64,000 nt of DNA from positions 82,447,340 to 82,511,339 of the forward strand of contig JAVIAB010000051.1 in assembly GCA_032433765.1 (NCBI GenBank), written 5' to 3'. Source of the stretch: Megaustenia siamemsis. Lineage: Eukaryota > Mollusca > Gastropoda > Stylommatophora > Ariophantidae. Made by a program: the position numbers and the translations under genes. This document shows positions 50,101 to 53,289 of the stretch, piece by piece (position 1 is the first letter of the stretch; every line of letters starts with the position of its first letter). The notes under the pieces were generated by a model. The model did no database searches. It was not told where the DNA came from and saw nothing but the letters and a program-made list of their open reading frames with translations.

Positions 50101-52729
50101 AAAGATGGTAAAGCCACAGGACCAGATGAAATTCCTTCGGAAGCCATCAAAGCAGATATTATCACCTCTACCAAGATGTTACATAATCTATTGGATAAAA
50201 TTTGGGAGAGGGAAGAAATACCTAAAGACTGGAGAGAAGGTTATATGATCAAATTACCAAAGAAAGGAAGTTTACAGGAGTGCACAAATTATAGGGGAAT
50301 TATGCTACTATCAGTGCCAGGAAAAATATTAGGCAGAATCATTCTGGAGAGACTAAAAGAGGCTATAGAGAAACACTTGAGAGATGAACAAGCAGGTTTT
50401 AGGAAGAACAGATCATGTGCTGATCAAATAACTACTCTCCGTATAATAGTTGAACAAAGTTTAGAACTAAAATCCCCACTTTATATTGGATTCATAGATT
50501 ACGAAAAGGCATTTGATAGTTTAGACAGAAGAATGCTTTGGAAGTTGCCGAGTCATTATGGAATCCCCATAAAGTTTATAAAAACAATGTATGAAGGAAC
50601 AAAATGTAGTGTGGTGCATGAAGGACAGCTTACAGAAGCATTTGAAATAAGAACAGGAGTAAGACAAGGACGCCTTCTGTCTCCATTTCTCTTTCTACTG
50701 GCCATAGATTGGATTATGAAAATAACTCAAAACAACAGAAATGGGATCCAGTGGTCACTGACCAAACAACTTGATGATTTAGACTTTGCTGATGACATAG
50801 CTCTCCTATCACACAGCCACCAACAGATGCAAGATAAAATGAGTATATTAGATGAGAGATCACAACAGCTAGGACTAAAGATTAATAGAGATAAGACCAA
50901 CATTATGAGAATTAATGCAGTTGGCAATAACCAAATAAAACTAGGAGAAATACCTCTACTAGACGTACAATCTTATATATATCTGGGCAGTAATATAGAT
51001 AAAGAGGGAGGAACAGAAAACGATACCAAAATAAGGATATCAAAAGCAAGAGGAGCTTTCATTGCACTGGGAAACATATGGAAATCCAAAGAAATTAGGC
51101 TAAATACAAAAATACAAATTTTCAACTCCAATGTTAAGTCGGTTCTATTATATGGCTGTGAAACATGGAGAATAACAAAATTGACAATCACGAAGGTACA
51201 GACTTTCATTAATGGATGCTTGCGCAGAATAAAGGGATGGAAATGGCAGGACAAAGTCACAAACGTGGAATTATGGAAATGTACCGGTCAAATACCAGTG
51301 GATAAAGAAATACAGCGAAGACGATGGCGATGGATAGGACACACACTACGGAAACCAACTGAGAGTATTACACAACAGGCCCTTTTTTGGAATCCCCAGG
51401 GGAAAAGACAAAGAGGAAGACCAAGGAATTCTTGGAGAAGACAGATTGAAGCAGAGATGAAGATGATGGGGAAGACATGGAATGATCTTAAAAGAATTGC
51501 AAAAAACAGAACGACTTGGAAAGTGTTTGTTGAAGACCTATGCTCCACTGGGAGTTAAAGGGTAAAAAAGGTAGACTTCAATTGAGAAGCGATCTAATTT
51601 AAAGGTAAAATACGAAACTTGAACCGGCGTCTTAGCACGCGAGTTTCCACCCATATGTGCTCGGCCGCCTATCCAGAAATGTTAGGCTATTTCTGGATAG
51701 TGTCGCTTCAAGCATCGAAACTCACGATGCGAGTCAAGATTCCTCACCTTCCCAGGGTAATACCCTGGTACCCATGTCTGCCAACAGCAGGGTCGACTGT
51801 GGGATATTTTTTTTTTCCAACCACAAGTTCAATTCACACTGCTCCTAGCGGGAATCGAACACAGGTTGTTCTAACATCGGTAGTCAAGTCGGGTGGTTTT
51901 TTCCAACTAGGCTACCAAGGCTCCCAAATTTAATCTTGTTGACCTTGATCTAATTTGTGCCTTTCAACAGTCAATAGTGTTTGAGATCCACTTAGGAGGT
52001 GGTTGTGACGTCAACTAAAAGGATATTAGGGAATTATGGGAGGATGAGATATGTTTTACAGCACTCAGGAAAAAATGACAAATAAACAACAGAAAAAAAA
52101 AAAGAACAATATATGATCCGAAGCAGGATCGAACCCGTACACTCCTTGACACTGCGTCTTGCCACGAGAAGCCGAACGCTAGGGAACAACACTGCCACTC
52201 AGCTAACTAAAGGATAAAAGGATTGGATATTACTCTCAGTCTTAGTCTTTTGCTGAATATTTTATTGGACTATTATAGTTATACTACTATACTATACCTT
52301 TTTTTGTCTGGTCCTTACCTATAATAATTTAATTTAAAATTATGATTTTGTACACTGTACCAGTATTTTAAGTCTTTAAGTTTCAGTTTGCCCACAAAAA
52401 CAATTACAATTTAATTAAATATAAATATTTACAATTTTATTTCATTTACTGTTACAATTAATCGGATTACAATGAACAAAATTGCTGTGTCATGCAGTTT
52501 GAGTCAGAGTTAAGTTTTAAGTATAGACTAAAAGACTTGTCTGATGATTTTTTTTTTCTTTTTATCCCACTACAGTCAGTTATAGAAGTGTAGGAAACAA
52601 TAAAATATAAAAAATAACAACAGTGAGTAACAGTTTTCCCCATTTCCATCGATAATAAACCTCGAAAACTTATTTACCTCTGCCGACTATAGTCGACCTG
52701 ACTGCAGATAATGCCCTAATTGACGCCAT
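19931..52729 (-). CDS. DyP-type (dye-decolorizing) haem peroxidase, mitochondrial, 9 exons (join of the exons below)
   Basis: Spliced gene: 52678-52729, 44794-45002, 39061-39252, 34925-34997, 33368-33529, 29024-29097, 27223-27271, 25318-25412, 19931-20181 (all minus). Every junction is GT-AG and intron phases agree (1,0,0,1,1,0,1,1). The product is about 385 residues if one missing base in exon 8 is allowed for, close to YfeX-like bacterial DyPs plus an N-terminal extension. Order: presequence 1-~25, hydrophobic segment ~35-54, then a DyP fold from ~90. Visible motifs are GGDIF (~176-180), the family GxxDG motif as GFIDG (226-230, distal Asp229) followed by TEN, SHVAR (proximal haem His ~296) and RQSMPFG (distal Arg ~316). 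DyP enzymes oxidise dyes, phenols or porphyrin-type substrates with H2O2; the animal substrate is unknown. Haem-ligand roles are from family knowledge; mitochondrial location is inferred. Confidence 0.88.
20825..21275. mobile_element. piggyBac-like MITE
   Basis: TTAA (20821-20824) then CTCTTAATTATGATACCT; right end AGGTATCGTAATCTAAGG then TTAA (21276-21279). The internal sequence (GACCTGAGTTTCACCTC, TATGTTCGGCAACCGC, GGTTGTTTGATGTCTGACCG) matches the MITE at 17804. It lies in peroxidase intron 8. Confidence 0.65.
21582..24751 (-). mobile_element. LINE-A, full-length, 10-bp target duplication
   Basis: A 3.17-kb non-LTR element between TATAGTTATT repeats (21572-21581, 24752-24761). The frame starts at ATG 24611 (MCKLAVD), with an APE endonuclease (GFWNVRTM, LSEMRWLG, MGDFNAKVG, NSDHNLCI) and a reverse transcriptase (TLLSVASKLF, AGFRKGRSCLDH, FIDFKKAFDS, GCILSPLLF, LDFADDIVF, YLGSHIDREGD). 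The C-terminal tail is RRWSYVGHVMRRD...KRKRGRPR, to stop 21671. Only two breaks are seen, both one base short in A5 runs (plus 22961-22965 and 22718-22722), so the element may be nearly intact. The clade is RTE/CR1-like, not assigned. Confidence 0.92.
24980..25264 (-). mobile_element. SINE-1 copy with 5' extension
   Basis: Minus-strand SINE-1 (head complement GCTATCGCGGCTCC, tail complement AAAGTTCACGCCAAGTGGCG), flanked by AGTATCTGCCTTAST at 24965-24979 and 25265-25279. Unlike other copies it has ~60 bp extra upstream of the tRNA head (25203-25264) inside the target duplication, so that leader was part of the inserted RNA. It sits immediately downstream of peroxidase exon 8. Confidence 0.88.
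25318..25412 (-). CDS. DyP peroxidase exon 8 (proximal His; one-base deletion)
   Basis: Acceptor AATACAG, donor GTGAGG. Reads TKTLEGFVGREK and then, after a shift of one base, SDSTELQKKPATSHVARMTSG. The first part is the conserved 'hGR.k' turn and the second carries the proximal haem-ligand His in SHVAR. The exon is 95 nt where 96 would keep both flanking phases. The break lies in the A5 run (T5 on the plus strand, 25378-25382). It is either an assembly indel or a real inactivating mutation; all other exons are clean. Confidence 0.85.
25630..26295 (+). mobile_element. LINE-D fragment
   Basis: Reads KKTEVMVTTKKKSSPQCTIKTSGT, EFKYLGTLLTLDDRCTTEV, then broken frames of YGCESWTIG, FYRRMLRIPCTA and REKIPDSLRE, ending in a GCATGATGATGA tail. 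5'-truncated, several shifts. Confidence 0.8.
26296..26465 (-). mobile_element. SINE-4 partial copy
   Basis: Shares GGGTCGACYRTGGGRTATTTTTTTT, GAATCGAACACAGGTTGT-like box B complement and GTCGGGTGGTTTT with 51600-51946. It abuts the LINE-D fragment. Confidence 0.7.
26530..26765 (-). mobile_element. SINE-3-related tail
   Basis: The minus strand has GGTACTAAAAAATGTTG and GGATGTGTTGGGCCAAAAA, like the tail of the SINE at 10310-10735. No tRNA head is evident. Confidence 0.45.
26766..27222. other. Intron 7 sequence, nothing recognised
   Basis: AT-rich with no repeat or coding signal that I recognise, up to exon 7. Confidence 0.45.
27223..27271 (-). CDS. DyP peroxidase exon 7
   Basis: A 49-nt exon, acceptor TTTACAG, donor GTAAGT. 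Encodes ITQKWIHNFDVIHNEK plus one base. The W-x-H pattern after SYV fits the DyP helix that follows the GxxDG region. The exon is small but needed to keep phase between exons 6 and 8. Confidence 0.85.
27463..28125 (-). mobile_element. LINE-C fragment, 5'-truncated, 12-bp target duplication
   Basis: Same tail as the copy at 16479 (MRIQKANAVTYQLSPWLRH, CYESQTWTHYKS, CLRKVTNNTRRDRI) but with more breaks. Flanked by exact TCTCTGATCAAC at 27451-27462 and 28126-28137. It lies in peroxidase intron 6, antisense to neither gene nor exon. Confidence 0.9.
28236..28655 (+). repeat. R420 dispersed repeat, copy 1
   Basis: About 420 bp that is the reverse complement of 42940-43370, with shared blocks such as GGTTATGGAAGGCCTCGG, CATACGATATCATCATTC and GGAACACTTTTCAGACA. 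It ends at TTCCTGCCGCCTATCC. Read on the other strand it begins GGATAGGCGGCAGGAACC. It could be a 5' UTR of an element; unknown. Confidence 0.65.
28656..28930 (+). mobile_element. SINE-1 diverged copy
   Basis: A different tRNA-like head (CATAGTGTGCTCGCTTCC, box B GGGTTCAATCC) is joined to a SINE-1 body (GGGTTCACCCAGTC, GGTACCAG, TTTTCTGGGAAGTAAAGG) and tail (TTTACTTTTTTCACAG). The 3' end is within 100 bp of peroxidase exon 6. Confidence 0.75.
29024..29097 (-). CDS. DyP peroxidase exon 6
   Basis: Starts with the GT completing the GxxDG glycine and continues TENRADEESRQEV..., ending GGSYV before donor GTGAGT. The DGTEN and SYV signatures are both standard in DyPs. Acceptor TTAAG. Phase 1 in, 0 out. 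Confidence 0.9.
29560..31150 (+). mobile_element. LINE-G, heavily decayed
   Basis: Broken plus frames give an endonuclease (ADIMILQEARLD, FCRDFNCRGNQ-like, then LVCLNNRRVTRMAT) followed by RT pieces (AYRIITIQNIAGKLLDKII, CAVAIDLED, LGSPLSPVLFNVYT). Domain order is that of a non-LTR retrotransposon. The divergence from LINE-A to F is large. Confidence 0.65.
31151..31997. other. Intron 5 sequence, nothing recognised
   Basis: AT-rich without a supported feature. Confidence 0.4.
31998..32514 (+). mobile_element. LINE-A fragment, 5'-truncated
   Basis: Starts LNAFKNKCLRKILGIVWNEFK and runs through RRWLYVGHVMRRDNNRITKQAL to the family end GCCCTATGGGCTGG. It is followed by a GATAAGATAA/GGACAGGACA microsatellite (32446-32514) that extends the LINE tail. 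Confidence 0.88.
32738..32985 (+). mobile_element. SINE-1 copy
   Basis: GAGCCACAATAGCTTAGTAG head, GTTAGATCC box B, CCCAGCCTTAATTGGGTAC and ATTACCCCAAAAATCATG body, T-rich end. More diverged than 14848 or 48088; no clear target duplication. Confidence 0.85.
33256..33335. repeat. Short tandem repeat (AATGTAAATGAGATTA units)
   Basis: Three to four imperfect copies of (A)GTAAATGAGATTAT with spacing of ~30-40 bp just before peroxidase exon 5's donor. Confidence 0.5.
33368..33529 (-). CDS. DyP peroxidase exon 5 (GGDIF strand and GxxDG motif)
   Basis: 162 nt, phase 1 at both ends, acceptor ACCAG, donor GTATGT. Encodes GGDIFIHAKSNEV... and ends GRDLSGFID with the Gly of GxxDG split across the intron. 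The Asp of this motif is the distal acid needed for H2O2 cleavage in DyPs, so the exon carries the main family signature. Confidence 0.92.
33598..34141 (-). mobile_element. LINE-D fragment
   Basis: Minus frames read MKNILCNKSMSIEVKKIV, CYIEHILTHGSESGTVN, MGFLRRILKVSWTAKKTNEEVLKEA, KKQSTFFGHIIRRGK; tail CATCATCATGT on the plus strand. It is the same subfamily as 36522-37648. Confidence 0.85.
34608..34652. repeat. Perfect 21-bp hairpin with 3-nt loop
   Basis: CATACACTTATGATCTACCC plus T, loop CTC, then the exact complement (34632-34652). No mismatch is present in 21 bp. Confidence 0.9.
34925..34997 (-). CDS. DyP peroxidase exon 4
   Basis: 24 codons plus one base, acceptor TTACAG, donor GTATGA. 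Encodes VGGKTQKCFVYPHRKG and ...DMPSSG, the loop leading into the GGDIF strand of DyP proteins. The split Gly codon is completed in exon 5. Confidence 0.85.
35000..35920. other. Intron 3 sequence, nothing recognised
   Basis: AT-rich, no supported exon or repeat. The same holds for 34142-34924 of intron 4 apart from the hairpin. Confidence 0.4.
35921..38000 (+). mobile_element. LINE-H, RNase H-bearing, decayed, interrupted by LINE-D
   Basis: 35921-36521 reads YTEGAATKATFKDDYGI, CNNYEAEITALETAV, LFTDSKSALQALGG and WILGHSNTP-stop-NDKADTFAKRG, an RNase H with the D-E-D-D pattern (first Asp changed to Glu). 37650-38000 continues NILKRRDQSILRLRTG and CPLYEHPHETVEHHHFDCP (zinc-knuckle-like). Between them lies a minus-strand LINE-D. 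I/Nimb-type LINEs carry this RNase H plus CCHC arrangement. Confidence 0.7.
36522..37648 (-). mobile_element. LINE-D copy nested in LINE-H
   Basis: RT from KDLRIIKNMYWQQTAAIRISN through SCSIKINRTNLKQVQ, LKYLGTIITSDGRCTTEIKSR, AKIAFQKMKNILCNKSLS, LTYGSELWTADKQMKR and FLRRMLKVSWTAKKTNEEVL, with a CATCATTATCATCATG tail on the plus strand. Short ACAAAATT / ACAAAAATT sequences flank it (36514, 37655). Confidence 0.82.
38001..39060. other. Intron 3 sequence, nothing recognised
   Basis: AT-rich; no supported feature up to exon 3. Confidence 0.4.
39061..39252 (-). CDS. DyP peroxidase exon 3 (start of the ferredoxin-like fold)
   Basis: 64 codons, phase 0 at both ends, acceptor ATAG and donor GTGAGA. 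Encodes VYSLGKDHALYLWIHL... through ...VWAGVGFGPNFYSQ, matching the first beta-strand/helix of DyP proteins, where a conserved hydrophobic strand is followed by a helix and a VGFG motif. Confidence 0.88.
39955..40200 (+). mobile_element. LINE-C-related fragment
   Basis: Broken frame TKKQRVKWFGRTMRQKEQK...NTRSKG, then RNIRNTRKN; matches 18180-18475 (IKWFGHVTRQRDQ, GILETLGN). 39253-39954 before it holds nothing I recognise. Confidence 0.55.
40205..40400 (+). mobile_element. SINE-3-related partial copy
   Basis: tRNA-like GGGGGCTGAGTGGTCTAGAG followed by GTGGTTTCTTAATGGTTTTATCCTCCCC, shared with the SINE at 10310 (GGTTTCTTAATGGCTTCACCCTCCCC). Confidence 0.55.
40608..40646 (-). ncRNA. Hammerhead-ribozyme-like motif
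   Basis: The minus strand reads CTGATGA (40632-40638), a short AGGC-TTTT-GCT stem II, GAAA (40617-40620) and TGTTGTAG. All core bases of a minimal hammerhead are present in order. This layout is known from Penelope-like element terminal repeats; no such RT is visible nearby. Cleavage activity is not established. Confidence 0.45.
41247..41507 (-). mobile_element. SINE-1 copy with 12-bp target duplication
   Basis: A complete minus-strand copy flanked by exact AGATTTTCATAT at 41235-41246 and 41508-41519. Head complement CCACTGAGCTATCGCGGCTCC. One of the least diverged copies. Confidence 0.93.
41520..42293. other. Intron 2 sequence, nothing recognised
   Basis: AT-rich, no supported feature. Confidence 0.4.
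42306..42669 (+). mobile_element. LINE-A deletion derivative (5' leader fused to 3' end)
   Basis: About 50 nt of the LINE-A 5' leader (CTATCGTAAAAACGAT, AGACCTGATACAGAA) are joined directly to the last ~300 nt (CATGTGATGAGAAGAGATAA through GCCCTATGGGCCGG, GGTCAATAGAGATAG). ~2.7 kb is missing, with the break at the LINE-A start codon. Exact AAATATTAATTT repeats flank it (42294-42305, 42670-42681), so it inserted in this form. Confidence 0.88.
42770..42900 (+). mobile_element. LINE-C-related 3' scrap
   Basis: GTATCTCCCCTCAA and AAATGAGGAAGGAAAGAA match the end of the fragment at 18180-18475. Confidence 0.45.
42940..43370 (-). repeat. R420 dispersed repeat, copy 2
   Basis: Reverse complement of 28236-28655. 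On the plus strand it starts near CAATATGGCGGATAGG (YY1-like) and ends CCGGGGCCTTCGAATAACC. Confidence 0.65.
43371..44793. other. Intron 2 sequence with one piggyBac-like end
   Basis: AT-rich. AGGTATCGTAATCTAGGG-TTAA at 44301-44322 matches the right end of the MITEs at 17804 and 20825; no left end was found within 1 kb. T-rich duplications lie at ~44669-44710. Confidence 0.5.
44794..45002 (-). CDS. DyP peroxidase exon 2 (N-terminal anchor)
   Basis: Starts after an AG acceptor with two bases of a split codon and ends TCT before donor GTAAGC (phase 0). It carries LSRNLSTKPP, then a glycine/alanine-rich hydrophobic stretch PLVVGTAIAGLAGYGIYKYL (about residues 35-54), then a Pro/Ala linker. The hydrophobic segment may anchor the enzyme in the inner membrane or form part of the presequence; this cannot be decided from sequence. 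An in-frame TAA just upstream of the acceptor shows that coding does not continue into the intron. Confidence 0.82.
45003..46614. other. Intron 1 sequence, nothing recognised
   Basis: A-rich sequence without supported exon or element. Confidence 0.4.
46615..47160 (+). mobile_element. LINE-E fragment
   Basis: Broken frames read FTPTELDVALKGLKLKSSPGKDG, PSSYRPINLLSCLSKL-like and STEDLITYIAQEIEDALQKKE. These match minus-strand 62900-63400 of the long LINE-E. Truncated at both ends; joined to LINE-D leader at ~47160. Confidence 0.8.
47161..47745 (+). mobile_element. LINE-D deletion derivative
   Basis: A ~50-bp leader (ACAGAAAACCACCGTCGTAA to ATGAATCGCCACAAC, 47162-47211) is fused in frame to the RT at MAIRTGNQLG. 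Then IKQGVRQGCVLSPDF, LRYADDTVLIAKS, GLSLNCKKTEVMVATK, EFKYLGTLLTSDGRC and FQKMRKILCNPFLTIETRK. The frame is open for 182 codons from 47197. The same leader occurs at 54730-54779 with another junction. Confidence 0.8.
47755..47873 (+). mobile_element. SINE-2 tail fragment
   Basis: GGCGACTGCTTGACCAAC, CCTTTATCCCTCTGGTTCTAT and TACACCAGCAATGGTACTATG followed by AAAGATAGTTTTTTTT match the minus strand of the full SINE-2 at 19111-19354. Confidence 0.8.
48088..48344 (+). mobile_element. SINE-1 copy abutting LINE-B
   Basis: Complete copy (GAGCCGCGATAGCTCAGTAG, GGTTTGATCCC, CCTTTAATGGGTACCGG, tail TACTTTACTTTTA). Preceded by ACTTTAATTGAGA (48075-48087) and followed by ACTTCAATTGAGA (48345-48357), i.e. 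a 13-bp duplication with one mismatch. The right repeat is also the left target duplication of LINE-B. Confidence 0.92.
48358..51574 (+). mobile_element. LINE-B, full-length, perfect 13-bp target duplication
   Basis: Element of ~3.2 kb between identical ACTTCAATTGAGA copies (48345-48357 and 51575-51587). 63 bp of GC-rich 5' leader (CGCCCGTGCGCTGCCGGGG...), one ORF, and only ~16 bp after the stop ending in a short A-rich GGTAAAAAAGGTAG tail. A very short 3' UTR and single ORF resemble RTE-type LINEs; clade not proven. Lies in peroxidase intron 1, antisense to it. Confidence 0.95.
48421..51558 (+). CDS. LINE-B endonuclease/reverse transcriptase, intact
   Basis: 1045 codons without a break. N-terminal basic region 1-78; APE endonuclease ~79-335 with GTWNVRTL (W82, N83), CETRWLG, MGDLNAKVG (221-229) and SDHHLLLA (317-324). 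Linker and palm/fingers with TGPDEIPSE, YRGIMLLSVPGK, AGFRKNRSCADQ and FIDYEKAFD (691-699; first catalytic Asp). LSPFLFLLAID and LDFADD (789-792; catalytic DD pair) follow. Thumb YIYLGSNIDKEGG; C-terminal RRRWRWIGHTLRK and KRQRGRPRNSW. From family knowledge it nicks target DNA and primes cDNA synthesis there. It resembles the endonuclease-RT of schistosome/mollusc LINEs. In LSPFLF the preceding motif is RQGRLLSP where RQGCLLSP is usual; effect unknown. Confidence 0.96.
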   Translation: MFVRGEKGGLGMGLAIPYCKKISRKNFTNMNKSKKDKVNPSTRKEKGSLSKRCMTQSGESHKESGLPTHPLSTRKSSRIGTWNVRTLNEQGKAAQVAAEMNNYKIDILGMCETRWLGAERIKLNTGEMILSSGHQEPGAQHSEGVAIMLSKNAQKTLIEWEAVGPRLVRATFRTTKNKIKLHIIQCYAPTNDKDDSVKDDFYKQLQCQMDARRAKDIIILMGDLNAKVGSDNRGFEEIMGKHGLGDINENGEIFVNFCALNQMSLGGTIFQHKRIHKATWVSPDHRTENQIDHICINNKFKSSLQDVKVYRGADIASDHHLLLAKLKIKLKRYTTTNKGRTYFNVGFLKEQGIKDKFAVTISNKYQVLQQLENTINIEDHWKQVKNIWKETCEETLGKRERQNKAWMTAETLDKIKERKNKKADINKSKTRSNKAKTQEAYTEVNKEVRRCIKRDKRKYIDELAKEAEEAANKGNMKELYNSTKKLGGKYKQINAFIKDKKGNLLSNIKEQMERWKEHFEELLNRPGSNNPPDILPAEEELHVNCGKPSKEEIMKAIKLLKDGKATGPDEIPSEAIKADIITSTKMLHNLLDKIWEREEIPKDWREGYMIKLPKKGSLQECTNYRGIMLLSVPGKILGRIILERLKEAIEKHLRDEQAGFRKNRSCADQITTLRIIVEQSLELKSPLYIGFIDYEKAFDSLDRRMLWKLPSHYGIPIKFIKTMYEGTKCSVVHEGQLTEAFEIRTGVRQGRLLSPFLFLLAIDWIMKITQNNRNGIQWSLTKQLDDLDFADDIALLSHSHQQMQDKMSILDERSQQLGLKINRDKTNIMRINAVGNNQIKLGEIPLLDVQSYIYLGSNIDKEGGTENDTKIRISKARGAFIALGNIWKSKEIRLNTKIQIFNSNVKSVLLYGCETWRITKLTITKVQTFINGCLRRIKGWKWQDKVTNVELWKCTGQIPVDKEIQRRRWRWIGHTLRKPTESITQQALFWNPQGKRQRGRPRNSWRRQIEAEMKMMGKTWNDLKRIAKNRTTWKVFVEDLCSTGS
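51600..51946 (-). mobile_element. SINE-4 copy with 10-bp target duplication
   Basis: The minus strand starts with tRNA-like AGCCTTGGTAGCCTAGTTGG and box B GTGTTCGATTCCC. Body has TCGACCCTGCTGTTGGC and a hairpin (TATCCAGAAAT/ATTTCTGGATA, plus ~51671-51700). Flanked by GATCTAATTT at 51590-51599 and 51947-51956. Inserted just next to LINE-B. Confidence 0.75.
52113..52207 (-). mobile_element. tRNA-like sequence (SINE head or tRNA pseudogene)
   Basis: The minus strand reads GTTAGCTGAGTGGCAGTG (box A-like) and GGGTTCGATCCTGC (box B) ~60 bp later, with a long variable-arm-like middle. Neither acceptor stem nor anticodon arm folds cleanly, so I do not call a functional tRNA. Confidence 0.45.
52208..52677. 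other. Intron 1 start, nothing recognised
   Basis: AT-rich sequence next to exon 1 donor. Confidence 0.4.
52678..52729 (-). CDS. DyP peroxidase exon 1 (start codon, mitochondrial presequence)
   Basis: Encodes MASIRALSAVRSTIVGR and ends one base into the next codon before donor GTAAAT. The peptide has Arg, Ser and Ala with no acidic residue, typical of a mitochondrial targeting helix. The split codon joins exactly to exon 2 (G plus CC), and the junction reads on into ALSRNLS, which looks like a processing-peptidase site. An in-frame ATG with no exon needed upstream supports this start. The ~7.7-kb intron 1 holds LINE-B and several SINEs. Confidence 0.8.
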
Positions 52730-52882
52730 TGTGAACTCTGTTCGATAAGAACACCCAACAAAATATAGAAAGTCTTAACGACGGCGAAGGCGCAAACAAT
52801 TTGCAGACTGTTGGTGTTTCCTGAGAGAAAGTTGCGGACCAGAAAGGGGAAGTCCAAGGCCACTTCTGGTAAATGGAGCTAC

Positions 52883-52892
52883 ATCACGTGAT
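52883..52892. promoter_or_regulatory. Palindromic E-box ATCACGTGAT in putative peroxidase promoter
   Basis: The 10-bp palindrome lies about 155 bp upstream of the exon 1 ATG of the minus-strand peroxidase gene. CACGTG with flanking T/A matches bHLH-zip sites (USF/MITF/TFEB class). The role is inferred from position only. Confidence 0.4.
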
Positions 52893-53119
52893 ACATTTGA
52901 CCTTTCAACCGATCTCTTCCTATTACTTTTAATACAGTGGCGTAGGACATGAGTGAGAGTTAAGGGGAAATGGGGGGGGGGGTCCGGGCTTTTATTTGTT
53001 TATGTAAAGGGGTAGGGGGTGAATATAGTTTCATTAATTTAAGGAAAATATGTAGCTCACATTTGACTCGTAAATGAAATAAGTTCATTTCTGGAGTGCA
53101 TTCATTTAATTTTAGGATA

Positions 53120-53127
53120 TGACGTCA
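53120..53127. promoter_or_regulatory. Perfect CRE (TGACGTCA) between divergent gene starts
   Basis: A full palindromic CRE followed by an AAGATGGTG (YY1-like) motif at ~53139. It sits between peroxidase exon 1 (minus) and the MEGF-like pseudogene (plus), so this ~560-bp interval may once have been a bidirectional promoter. Confidence 0.35.
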
Positions 53128-53289
53128 TGGGACGCACCAAGATGGTGCTTGTTTGCGTTTGAGCCATGATGTAAACAATGTTGACTTTGTCTCCAACGGT
53201 TTGTCTCATTCCATTAGAGAACATCACGCTATCTGTTATCACAGCGAGTTGGCGGATTTTTATAAATGTAACCACGGGTTTGATAATAA

